From positions 12,671,895 through 12,735,894 of the forward strand of contig OZ017766.1 in the NCBI GenBank assembly GCA_963969345.1: 64,000 nucleotides of DNA, in the 5' to 3' direction. Of this stretch, positions 53,921 through 64,000 are shown one piece after another (positions within the stretch are counted from its first letter, which is position 1; every line of letters starts with the position of its first letter). The position numbers and the translations under genes are program-made. This DNA comes from Turbatrix aceti (lineage: Eukaryota > Nematoda > Chromadorea > Rhabditida > Panagrolaimidae). Below the pieces are notes generated by a model. It saw nothing but the letters and a program-made list of their open reading frames with translations, made no database searches and had not been told where the DNA came from.

Positions 53921-56900
53921 ACAGATTCGTGGGATTCTCCATGACTGGAAACAGTCGGAGGTTGCAGTCTTAGGACTTGTATGGACGATTTTTGTCGGAT
54001 TGAATAAAAAACATTTGTAATCACTGTTGGTCGATGCATTATTGCTATTTAAAAAAAAATCCAGGAGAAATTTTTTTCACAAAGATTTGTCAAATCATTA
54101 TGAAATTTAGACAATATCAAACATGAATCTGCGGATTCACCGAGACACCGTTTGATTTCGGTAAGATAGATAATTTATTAAAAAAAATTTCCTGCAGAAA
54201 TCCAAATAGATTTTTTATAATAAATTCAATTTGCGACGAATCTTGTCGAAAAAAATTAGTATAATTTTTTTGAAAGTAGAGATATTTTACTGATAACGCA
54301 CTCAAGTAATACAATTTTTGCTTGAAAAACGCCATACTAATCTGCAAATCGAAATGTGTTTAAAAAATTGAAAAAAAATATTGTTCTTGGCATCTGTATG
54401 TGTTTTTTTATAATTGCGTCGTTCGAAAAAAATGTATACTGTTTTTCATCTTGCATACATATTGTGTAATGAAAACTGGAAATAATAACGATACATACAT
54501 ATTTTTAGTACAATCAGACCTGGGATGTAAACATGAATTTATTGAGTGCAATACGCACTTCAAAAGTTTTGGCACAAAGAAACTTACACATCTTCACACG
54601 TTTTATTAAAACTGAACTGGAAATCCCTAATTTGAGTACTGTACACTGTATAGTGTGCAGTATCTACAAATCTTGAATCAAATTTCTCACAATTATCCAT
54701 CATCCGCCTGAAAAATAAAAAAAAAGTACTAAACGTTGCATTCGGTCCCCCATACTTTTTCTGTGACCACAAATTGGCTGAATCAGACGTCTCATAGGTT
54801 TCACTTATGCTCAAATCATCAAAACCAACTTTTTTAATAACTTTAGTCACATTAAATTTTTAACTTGCGGTATCGCACGACGGCTTCTTTGTCTATCAGG
54901 GTCATATAGACAGATAGCATGTTTCAAACAAGGAAGAAGGGAAGCAAACGTGTGGGTGAAAAAAAATATGCTTGGACATAAAAAAGGTGGTTAACCTCTC
55001 CCCCCCCCCTTGAAGTTGCGTTGCGTCTCCTCTTCGAAACAACAAACAGGATTTGGCAGGGGTTGCGTGCACGCTAGGCCTTGTTAGGCTCGATGACTGT
55101 CTGTTGTGGGAGACACAAGAAAAGGCAAGGGAAAGGGAAAGGAAAAACGAAGGTGATCATGACCTTCTTTCTTTTTGTTCTTGACGGAACGGCCGGTTCT
55201 CACTCATCAAAACCAAAGCAAAGAAAAGCAGAACTGATTTGAGCTTACTAATTCAGTCTCTTTTTTTTCTCTGTAGTATGTAACAGGATTGCGTGAACAT
55301 GACTGACGCAGGGAAAAGAATTTCACTTCTTTGTTCACTTTTCGTGCGCACGCATCGCATCATCTCCGCCTCTTGAGAAATAAACAAAAACAAAAACAAG
55401 CAGGTAAAAAATTGGGAAAAAAAGGAAATGTACTTGATACTCGTTGGCCCAAATTTTTTTTGACAACGTCATAAAAATAGTCCTTTTTTTCTTGCATTGC
55501 ATTCCACATCGCTTTTTTGCCAAAGGTCACGTAAAAATACCTGTAGGTCGTAATGTAATTTTTTTTAGACTTTTAATGACGAGATCATAAATTTTTTTCT
55601 TTGTTGAGTCTTGTGTTGCACGAAAGGAGGATATAAAGGTGAAGAAGGTGTAACTTGAATGTCAGTGTACTTCCTTGCTGTTCGGCTTTTGAGGTACTGG
55701 GACTGATGGAACCCAGAAATCAAATTCGACATTTTTAGAAACTTACTTCGAGATTTTTCTCAAAATTTTTTTTTCTTTTTTTTTGTTTTTACAATTTTTT
55801 TTAATAAAACTTTTTTGCGTCTGTTATCACGTAATATCTAAATACATAAAATGATCAGAAATTCTGATTCAGAATGTGAAGACGTCAAACAGTTTTGTTT
55901 TTGTTGTCACTGTTTTTGTTATGGTTTCTGTACACTTTCTTGTCTGATTTTCGATCCTCTCAAATTCCAAATTCCGATAACCAACCAACCATCAAAATAA
56001 ACAAAAAGGTAAATACATAGTTACAAAGCTCATCAAAAAAATAATAAACCCTCTTTTTTATTTCCTTTTGAAACAATGCCATTGTTTCATGTTCCAAAAT
56101 TTTTTATTGCAAGTTTGCAAAAATTAATGTTCTCGCGCGCAAAATAGTAGTTGTCCTATCAACCTTTGCATGGGTTCAAAAAACCAGCGAAAACTGGAAT
56201 AACACATTTTTCATGTGTTTTTTCTTGCAAAGGTGTCAAGAGAACAAAAGGTGAATGAGTGGGGCACACTCATTCACATTGTCTAATGTAGTTAATAGAA
56301 ATGTATTCACACATTTTTTGTTTAGCAAATTTATTTTTATGCAAAAAAAGTCATTAGAAACGACTTTTTTAGTCTACTAATTTTTTTGAAATATTTTTTT
56401 TATCAGGCACATTTTCAAAAACGGTTTCATTTTTACGTAATTGGTCAACAAGCACATTTTTTATAATACATTTAACGTGTCTGGGACACTGTTTTCACTT
56501 TCATTTTGCTCCGCCCTGTCTAATGGTTTTGAACATTTTATAAGTGGTATCATTTTGCGAATTGCTCACTATTTGTCTCGTAACAAAGGTCAAATAACAA
56601 TTTTAGAGTTCTACAACCCCCAAAAATTTTTATTTCTGTGTAACTCAAATTTTTCAAATTTTTTGTGCACCCTTAGGTCTTCATCAAGAAGATTCTTATC
56701 ACTCACCCATTGTTTTAGTCATTCTTTTATCATGTCAGTCATCACTCAGTCATCAAACAACAACCTTTTATGTATTTTTTTCACCTTTCTTGCTTTCCTT
56801 ATCGAAGCATGTTGATTTGTTGTTCCACCGGGTCGGTAGGCAATGAAAACTGATGTCCTTGAGCTGCGAAGAGAGCATCAATCACTTCCCGCGCTTCTCT

Positions 56901-58915
56901 TTTTTTTCAATTTAAAATCAGCAAAAATAAAAAAAACGCAGGAAACAACAAAAATCAAATTTTGTTGTCTTGACGTCATTTTTTGTGTTTTCACGGGTTA
57001 CTGGGGTTTCGCATCAAAACGGGCAGTTATGTACGTTCGAGTTCACGAACGAACTTGACACAAACCATAACTGTTTATTTGTTTTGAGAGGAGTTTGACT
57101 TGACTTACCTGCATACCTGCCTACCTGCTTGTTCGTCCAAGAAGTATTTAGTATGTAGAAGAACACGATTGTTAATGCGCCTGATTTATTTGCCACCGCA
57201 TCTGAAACATTCGTCACTAGATGATCACACTGATTTTTTCTCATGGGTTCAGATCAACAGTGTATTATTTTTAAAAACTATTTGGATGCGGGAATTTGGG
57301 TTTGGGTCGACTGGCATAACTTTTATTTTGCTCCGCCTTTTTTCTGATCTGTTCGGGTCAAATATGTCTTGATATAGAGTTTTGTAGACGTAAAAACTGT
57401 TATAATTACACAAAACCTAAATAACAACGTTTTTTTTGTAGAATCATGCGCAATTTTTGACTTTGAATAACAAATCTATGTTTCTAAATTCTAATTCATT
57501 TTTAGATGTTTTTTTTTCAAATTTTAATGTCTCAAATTTTGAACTCTTAATGAATATAATTTCAATTTCAGTTTCTCAAATTTCAGCTATTCCAAAAACA
57601 CCCCGATAATCTTTCACCATTTTTTGTCCCGCATCTATAAAGTTTTTTTCTTATTAAACCAGTTTACAAGTATCATGTACATAAGTGCGCATAATTCTTT
57701 CTGCAAGGTATGTATTACAAAAGCACTGTTGTTGTTTTTCCCATGCTACCTGTCACTCTCCTTCGAACCTCATTTGTCTTATTCTCATTCTTGATTGCCG
57801 TGCGACGGCCTCATGTTCCTCGTTTCTCGATTTTATTGCACTTTTTATTCACGTCGAGGCCCTGCAAGGCCACGCCACGCTACACCGCAGAAAAGGTCGA
57901 GATGGCCGAAGTGAAAAAAATGAGGCAAATAATTAGATGATCTATTGTTGGGAGCATCAATCAAAGACACTGGTTTTTATTTGTCCTTGCGAATAAATAA
58001 ATAAATAAATTTAGTTTTTTTTATTTATTTGCTTGTTTACCTGATTTTTATGCTGGTTTTTTTAAGCGAGAAAATTTTTTTATCAAATGAAAAAAAATTA
58101 TATTGTTTTTTTGTTGTTGTTACCAAACAAATACAGTTAATCAGGTCAGGTGAGGCATGCAGAAGAAGGTGGGTGGCGTGAAAAAAAAGCAACCTGACTT
58201 TCCTTGTTTTTTTCGTCATGGACTCACCTTCTCGACCGGTAGCCAAACTGTTAACCCATAATTTGACAGGTTAAAAAATCATTTTTGACGTGCAAGCTAG
58301 AAAAAATGGCAAAAAAAGCCTGTTGCTTTATTCTTCCTAACATAAGCCCCGCCCTAATTTTTCATGCACCTCGTCCACATGATCGGGCTTTGTGTCAAAG
58401 GTTACCTGACAGGTGTAATGACGTCGACGGCCATTTGCGCAGCGCGGCCTCGAGCAATCAGGCTCTTTTATAATAATTTAAAAATTCTAACACCCCAATT
58501 TTTTTAATTTTTAAAAATTTTTGCATCTATGCAAAATCAACATTGATAAACACTCCAATTTTTGACCTTGTGCACTTCCGTCAAATCCACCTGCAATTTT
58601 TGTCTCGTCTAACACCAAAAAATCAGACAACACCCCTATTGACTCCAGTCTGACGTTGATACACAAACTCCCCCAATTTTTCATTGAAAAATGTTTTCTT
58701 ACGTCATTTATTAATTTACGAGTCCGCATTTTTTTACCTGTAAGGTCAGTTGTCAGTAAGCAAGTTTTTGTTTGCAGCGTTGGAACGATCACTTCGCCAA
58801 AGTACAGTACAGGACACGACACACATAACTGTTAGTGGATCGTTCTTCTTCCTAAATACATATTTTTCAACGGTCGATCGTAGCAGTTGAAAAGTCGTCA
58901 ACATATCAAACCGTA
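53921..58915. other. 5-kb intergenic region; no gene supported
   Basis: Contains the collagen 3' UTR (to about 54020) and then AT-rich DNA. A C run lies at about 55001-55010. 55000-55330 is less AT-rich, with GAAAGG repeats. A TATAAA lies at about 55633 with only an 11-codon frame behind it. 57690-57940 has a higher GC stretch with open frames of 76-83 codons but no recognised motif or clear splice structure. A minus-strand frame at 54850-54584 shows nothing recognisable. No tRNA, no clear TIR-bounded element. Confidence 0.4.
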
Positions 58916-61672
58916 ATGTTATTGAAGGCTGTATCCGTGGCCCTGGCCATAGAATTCATCGTTCAGTTTGCTGATGCCCAGACCGTTTGTGCCGATGCGC
59001 CGAGACGTAAGTTTTTTTATTTAATCATTTATTTTGCAAAAAAATGGGTTTTAACTTTTGCAAACCAGGTTCACGGCGGGGTTCACGACTCTTAACCTTG
59101 AAGTTTATATAATCAACAACAAAAATTCTAGCAATTTAGATTTTTATTGCATGTCCGGAAAAAAAAGGAAAAAAATAAAGAAACTCATAAATCAAAGGTT
59201 AACTCATACTTTTTGTTTTCATAGCAACCGTCGAAACAAACATTTTCAAACCTTTGATGCGATCATGTCATTCAAAATCCCGTTAAAAAAGCAATTCATC
59301 TGCAATCAAAAAATTGTGTTTTTCCTTTTTGTACTGTATCAAAACTTTTATATTTTTATTTTCTTGCCAAACCAAAATCAAGGAAAACAGTTGTAAATGC
59401 CCGTAAAATGGCATTTGACAGGAAAAAATGTACGTGTAAAAATGAAAGGTCATGTACATATACTTTTACGCACCAATCGGAGTCTGTTTTTGTTTAGCGA
59501 AGACGAAGACAGAAAACAAGGGAGCGACGACACAGGTATGCATAGAAAGAATGTAGTGCGTGCCTGTGCTCCAAGAAAAACAAGTTGACCTCTAATAAAT
59601 CATCAACAAAAGTTGAGGTTCCAGGGATTTTCTTTTCCTCCAAACAACAAAAAAATCAACAAAAACTTTCGAAAACTTTTTTTGCTTACAGTATTCCAAA
59701 CAACATGCAACCAGCTAGTAACCTGGGATGCAAATGCCCGAATGTGGATCGCGCAACGCAATCAAATAGCCGCAAATACGGTCATCAACGCACCCGGTGT
59801 CCCCATGCAACCCAACTTTTCTCCCGCGCTGCCTCAACGCTTTGGCACAACTCAGTATGCCTGTCTCGATCTTGGATGTCTGTGTTCCTTCATGCGAGGC
59901 CTCACGGGCCCCGGAGGCCAGTGCACGCTTAATTCCGGATACCAGCTTCGTCCTGCCATCCGGAAGGAATACCGTATGCTGACCGATGAGGAACGCAACC
60001 GCCTGCACAATGCCTTCCAACGACTAAAGGCTTCTGGAGAGTACGATGCTCTCGCAGTCCACCACAAACGAGTCGCAACCTCCAGCGGAGCTCATTCAGG
60101 CCCAGGATTTCTCCCCTGGCATCGAGAATACCTCAAGCGTTACGAAATCGCTCTCCGAATGATCGATCCCTCAGTTGCCATGCCCTACTGGGACAGCGTG
60201 CTTGACTTCTACCTTCCTAACCCTCGGGATTCCATTTTGTGGACCCCAATGTTCCTCGGTGAGCCTGATAACTTCGGTCGGGTGACCAACGGTCCCTTTG
60301 CCTTCTGGAGATCCCTCGAAGGTAACCCAACAATTCTCCGTAACCTCGGCGCGGAAGGAAGAATGATGAATGAATCCGACGTCAACAACGTCATGGCCCA
60401 GACTGAAGTACAGTATATCTTAGCCTACACCGCTCCCCAGGCCGGATGCCCATATCCTGTCAATTTTGGCGCACTGGAATACGGTCATGCTTCGGTTCAC
60501 CTGTTCGTGGGAGGAGACATGAAGCCCCCATCGACGTCTGCAAATGACCCAGCTTTCTTCATGCATCATTCCTTCGTCGATTACATCTGGGAGCAATGGA
60601 GACAGCGTCGCCAATCTCGATGGGCCCGTGAACAGGCATACAGCCCGGATAATCAGTGGTGTTCTAACACTCAGCACTTCTCTAACGCTCAGATGATTCC
60701 ATTTGACGTCACCAACCGTGAGGGCCTGTCCAACGCTTACACCGACAACATGTACCGCTACCAGCCCCGACCAACATGCACGCATCAAAATCCAAACTGT
60801 GGATCGCAGTACATTTTCTGTGATACCCGATTCGCGTACGCCAAGTGTGTATCCAAGATCAAGATTGGCGGCTTGTGTATGGGATTTGAGGGAACTCAGG
60901 CGTGCTACAACGGAGCGTGCATCGGTGGTCGGTGTATCTATGCTCCGACCCCGGCACCCCCCACCGCACAGAGGCCGGCACAAAGTCCTCCTACAACTGC
61001 AGTGGCTGCCAACCAATCGGTGGGTTTCACATTTTTTAAATATAAAAAAAATCTGTCAACTAACATTTAATATTCTTCAACTCCTTTTTCTATCACTAGT
61101 TCCAATTAATTAAGTATAATACTACATAATTACGGCGAAACATGTATAAATTTTTTTAGCTTCGTCGACCAAGGCCCCTACCTGCCGGGCCCCGCCCCAA
61201 GCCACGGGTAAATCCTAATCTAACCTAATCCAATTTTTCGCTAACCAAAACTTCTTTCAACTATTTCTATCCTCCTCTGTCCAATCACACCATAACAAAA
61301 AACTTTTTTTTCTAGGTCACTGCTCCAACGCCTACCACCTTTGCCAACCAGACAATCAATGCTGCCCGTCGCGCGCAAAACTGCTTCAACGACGATCCCT
61401 GCTGCTCTCTTTGGTCCCAGCGCAACGAATGTCCCGTCAACCGAGCGTACATGTCTCGATACTGTAAGCGATCATGCGGTTACTGTAAATCCAATGATAC
61501 CCGTCGTACCGGATGCTTTGATCGTCACCAATCCTGTCAATACTACCGGTCTCAAGGCGAATGTACGCGTCGTCGACAATGGATGTCGGAAAACTGTCGT
61601 TCAAGCTGTGGCTGGTGTAATATCACCCCCGCGCAGCTCTGCCTCTCCGTTGCCAGGTTCAGTCGCATGTAA
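58916..61672 (+). CDS. Secreted tyrosinase with two C-terminal ShKT domains
   Basis: Exons: 58916-59006, 59692-61019, 61160-61207 and 61316-61672 (TAA); 1,824 nt, 607 aa. The signal peptide runs to about residue 21 (cleavage after FADA). Copper site A: H154/H155, H165 and H174 ([20 protein letters not shown]). Copper site B: H296, H300 (GHASVH) and H322/H323 ([15 protein letters not shown]). Six or more Cys near the N-terminus suit an extracellular fold. The 16-residue Pro/Arg micro-exon makes a linker. Then come two six-Cys ShKT domains, NCFNDDPCC...CGYC and GCFDRHQSC...CGWC. Tyrosinases oxidise phenols to quinones; in nematodes such genes (tyr family) are thought to act in cuticle or eggshell cross-linking. 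The collagen neighbour upstream fits but is not evidence of co-regulation. Poly(A) signal AATAAA at 61966-61971. Confidence 0.93.
59007..59691 (+). other. First intron of the tyrosinase gene
   Basis: 685 bp, GTAAGT donor, GCTTACAG acceptor, phase 1. AT-rich, with a few long but low-complexity frames; no transposon or RNA gene seen. Confidence 0.6.
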
Positions 61673-62057
61673 CCCGTCCTGCCCCCCCAAAAGCCTTACA
61701 TACCTGCCGCGTAATATTTTTGTACTGCCGGATTATACTAATCGACTACTGAACTGATTTTTCCTGTTTACACCACGTCGAGAATTAATACCAACCACTA
61801 CTACACTAAATACTACTACTACTACAACCAAATTAGCGTATCGTTATTCCATGTGTAATTTCGACGGGTTGCAAATACACCAATTCTCTGTGTTACGGTG
61901 AAACACTCCTTGTTATTGGTTTTAATAATATTTTTGTGAATGTTTTTTTTTGCTTTATTGAGAACAATAAAGATCAATTTGATTTAAAATATGCTCACCT
62001 TTTAAAAGGTTACCAATGTATGTACAGTACACCAACAACTTATAAATTTGTTGTTTT
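61673..62057. other. 3' flank of the tyrosinase gene
   Basis: 3' UTR with a TACTACTAC tandem run (61796-61822) and poly(A) signal at 61966. Nothing else seen. Confidence 0.5.
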
Positions 62058-62440
62058 CTTCTATCCAGGGTGGCGAAACTCCCATGGGAATTAGAAATAG
62101 GGGAATTATCCCATGGGATTCCCATGGGAGTCCCATGAGAGTCCCCGGGGGTTTTTTTGGTACGTTTAAAAAAGTGCATGTTCATACAAAAAAAGATATC
62201 CAAAAACACACTTATTTTATTAATGTAATAAAACTAACAATGAAAATAAAATCATTTACCTAATTTGAAAGAAAAAAGCACGCTCCTGCGTAAAATAACG
62301 GTGATATTTTAGGCGGGATCGCGCATTTTCAAAATTCCGTGGGGAATTATCCCGTGATAGATGGGAATCCCGGGCCAATTCCCGGGATATTTCCCATGGG
62401 ACTCCCATGGGAATCCCCTCTTCGCCACCCTGCTTCTATC
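62058..62440. mobile_element. hAT-type MITE, 8-bp TSD, repeated CCCATGGGA palindromes
   Basis: The element is 62066-62432 (367 bp), with termini CAGGGTGGCGAA and complement and direct repeats CTTCTATC (62058-62065, 62433-62440). The subterminal zone holds several CCCATGGGA palindromes, as in the gene B intron at 46078-46135. Confidence 0.92.
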
Positions 62441-62735
62441 ATACCACAAAAACTTATGATAAGCAGAAAAACGACGTCTTATGCGCCAACAAACCTTCCA
62501 TACTGTAAGTATTTGGTCCGACAAAGTACATTTATTTATTTTATTTATTTCACCATTACTCAGTGGTTAGTTATCATTAGACCAGATGTTAGGAGGTACA
62601 AATGACGTAAACGTAGGCGTAAATGTCTCGATTCGTTTTGGTCGCGATTTCTTCTTCCCATCGTCGCTGTGGCCGACAAAGTACATATTATGGGATATTT
62701 CACCTGTTGATAAGTTGTAGTCGCACTGAAAAAAA

Positions 62736-62868
62736 AATAAAAGTAAGATTTCGAATCTTACTTTTTTTCGTAGAAAAATCTTACTTTTTCGCTGAAAAAA
62801 AAGTAAGATTTTCTTACTTTTATTCGAGACAGTCGACATGAGAAAAAAAGTAAGATTTTCTTACCTTT
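62736..62868. repeat. Cluster of inverted GTAAGATTTTCTTAC motifs
   Basis: AAAAGTAAGATTT and AAATCTTACTTTT alternate five to six times within about 130 bp, with small variations. The motif resembles the subrepeats in the palindromic element at 19425-20972, so it may be debris of a related transposon. Confidence 0.6.
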
Positions 62869-63186
62869 TTTGACGAGAATGAAACAAAGGGAAATGAAAA
62901 ACCGTGGTTTGTATCTGCGCGATTTCGCGGCTGTTTTTCAATTATAAGTTTTGTTTGATTCTTGTCGGTTGATTTTTTTGCAGCTGCAGTTTCTACCGAT
63001 ATTGCTTGTTCACTTCGCAATCTTCACTTCTCTTGAACTTCACTGGGAAATCACTGTGTTATCTCTATCAATGCTTGCGCACTACAAAATAGCTTTGTGT
63101 ATCAAAGTTATGGTTTTGCCAAGAAACTGAATTTTTGTACTATGAAGAAAAGTTTAAAATAAATTTATCTGGAACGAAATATTTTC

Positions 63187-63240
63187 AGGGGCTGCTAAAT
63201 CAATCACCGGGGCTGCTAAATCAATCATCAATCACCGTGC
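63187..63240 (+). repeat. Short tandem duplication
   Basis: GGGGCTGCTAAATCAATCA occurs twice, 24 bp apart, followed by a shorter third repeat of AATCAATCACC type. Confidence 0.7.
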
Positions 63241-63336
63241 CACTCGTATCCGATATTTTCCATTAAAAACGTCATTCATGAAACTGCTCAACTACCTTCT
63301 GCGATAATATTATACATTTTTCATTATTTTTTATGT

Positions 63337-63666
63337 TTATAATTGTGATTTGTAATATTTATTTGTTGCATTAAACATGATAAAATTGTATGAAAAATAC
63401 GGTAGAAAGAGGGTTACAAAAAGGGTAACGAACAATAAGAAAGTTTTTTTTAACTCAACGAATGCAAATTTAAATGTAGTGTGCTTAGAGCGTCTTGCCG
63501 AGCATTTTTTTCGCGGAATCGTAAATATCTTTACAGTCTTGACTAAAGGTACAAACAATGAAGCGCCGTACATGGCCAATAACATATTAAGTTCGTGATT
63601 CTTTACGGTCTCAAAAGCCGCGTAAAACAGACCCTGGCCAAAAAAGAGTTTGTAGTAATCCCACAT
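63337..63666 (-). CDS. Unknown 109-aa hydrophobic protein (uncertain)
   Basis: Single open frame from ATG at 63666-63664 to TAA at 63337. Residues 1-53 look protein-like (MWDYYKLFFGQGLFYAAFET, then LAMYGASLFVPLV). The 3' half is basic and then very hydrophobic (FLLFVTLFVTLFLPYFSYN) and could be partly intron. A loose likeness to small ER membrane subunits was considered and not established. If real, it is a small membrane protein with two hydrophobic segments. Confidence 0.35.
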   Translation of the reverse strand: MWDYYKLFFGQGLFYAAFETVKNHELNMLLAMYGASLFVPLVKTVKIFTIPRKKCSARRSKHTTFKFAFVELKKTFLLFVTLFVTLFLPYFSYNFIMFNATNKYYKSQL

Positions 63667-64000
63667 TGGTGGCTTTAAGTAATTTGCTTCCAGTTTTTAA
63701 AAACCATCGTACATTTTTAAATGTACGATGGTTTCAATATCGACGAATACGGTACGTAATGTCAAACTGAACGTTTAAACATATTAAAATGTAGATAACT
63801 ATACTGTGCACATGAGATGAAGGAAAATAACCATAAAATTTATACTTTGCCTAAAAACCATTCGTTTGTAAACACAAACAAAACAGTTTGTTTTAAACAT
63901 ATTTAAATATCATACATACATTGTCTATAATTTTTCCATAATTTTCCTGGCCGATGGCTTCAAAAAACGTCTTTCCCAAAGATAAATAAAATCAATAAAG
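63667..64000. other. AT-rich flank, no gene seen
   Basis: Contains a short hairpin at about 63700-63733 (AAACCATCGTACATTT, TTAA spacer, inverse). Nothing else is recognised up to the edge. Confidence 0.4.

Noticed and set aside
52794..53942. 382-codon antisense frame across the collagen gene
   Set aside because: Arg/Gly-rich shadow of the Gly-X-Y repeats; the sense gene is unambiguous.
54584..54850. 88-codon minus-strand frame behind the collagen gene
   Set aside because: No motif. It contains a T-rich TTTTTCAG stretch but no matching donor at a plausible distance; not enough to call a gene.
57685..57940. Two overlapping frames with higher GC content
   Set aside because: No start context, splice pattern or family likeness; possibly transposon or UTR remnants.

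Overview
The window is animal nuclear DNA, most probably from a nematode. Genes are split by introns with GT donors and TTTTCAG/TTTTTAG-type acceptors. There is a cuticle collagen with the nematode N-terminal domain and cleavage site, a secreted tyrosinase ending in two ShKT domains, a nurf-1 locus arranged like the nematode one, and splice acceptors placed directly in front of start codons, as expected for trans-splicing. Introns and intergenic DNA are very AT-rich and full of non-autonomous transposons. I cannot name the genus.

Layout. 1-12391 (minus): NURF-1/BPTF chromatin remodeller as two open units, an N-terminal unit (DDT/WHIM-like region, PHD finger; stop at 4020) and a C-terminal unit (start at 1118, running off the left edge), separated by 2.9 kb holding a 1.16-kb Mutator-like MITE. 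15523-18630 (plus): TEX264-like ER-phagy receptor. 19172-21605: nested palindromic transposon. 22525-47474 (plus): two AT-rich genes 143 bp apart, probably an operon. Gene A encodes about 909 aa of unknown function. Gene B encodes about 3,550 aa with a Gly-rich region, a complete SecA-type translocase ATPase and a hydrophobic/amphipathic C-terminal part. 47945-51652 (minus): DDX3/Vasa-like DEAD-box helicase. 52980-53920 (plus): cuticle collagen. 58916-61672 (plus): tyrosinase-ShKT. 63337-63666 (minus): small unknown membrane ORF.

The most striking part is 22.5-47.5 kb. Gene B is a eukaryotic, intron-bearing gene built round a bacterial-type SecA motor, and its coding exons are interrupted by two transposon insertions: a 6.9-kb nested composite with a GTAG target duplication, and a 1.56-kb TA-flanked palindromic element. 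Gene A is interrupted by a tRNA-derived SINE with a 13-bp target duplication. In all three cases the reading frame continues exactly when one copy of the target duplication is kept. The genes were therefore intact until recently, or the insertions differ between alleles or are removed somatically. The composite is bounded by two near-identical 138/139-bp direct repeats that begin TG, end CA and each contain a full tRNA-like cloverleaf.

All gene models were derived by hand from splice signals and frame. For gene A, gene B, the TEX264 homologue, nurf-1 N-half, helicase, collagen and tyrosinase, exon lengths add up to whole codons, which is an internal check. Gene A needs a weak acceptor at 24027 to avoid a stop. 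Gene B needs a 26-nt intron or a frameshift correction near 41.7 kb.
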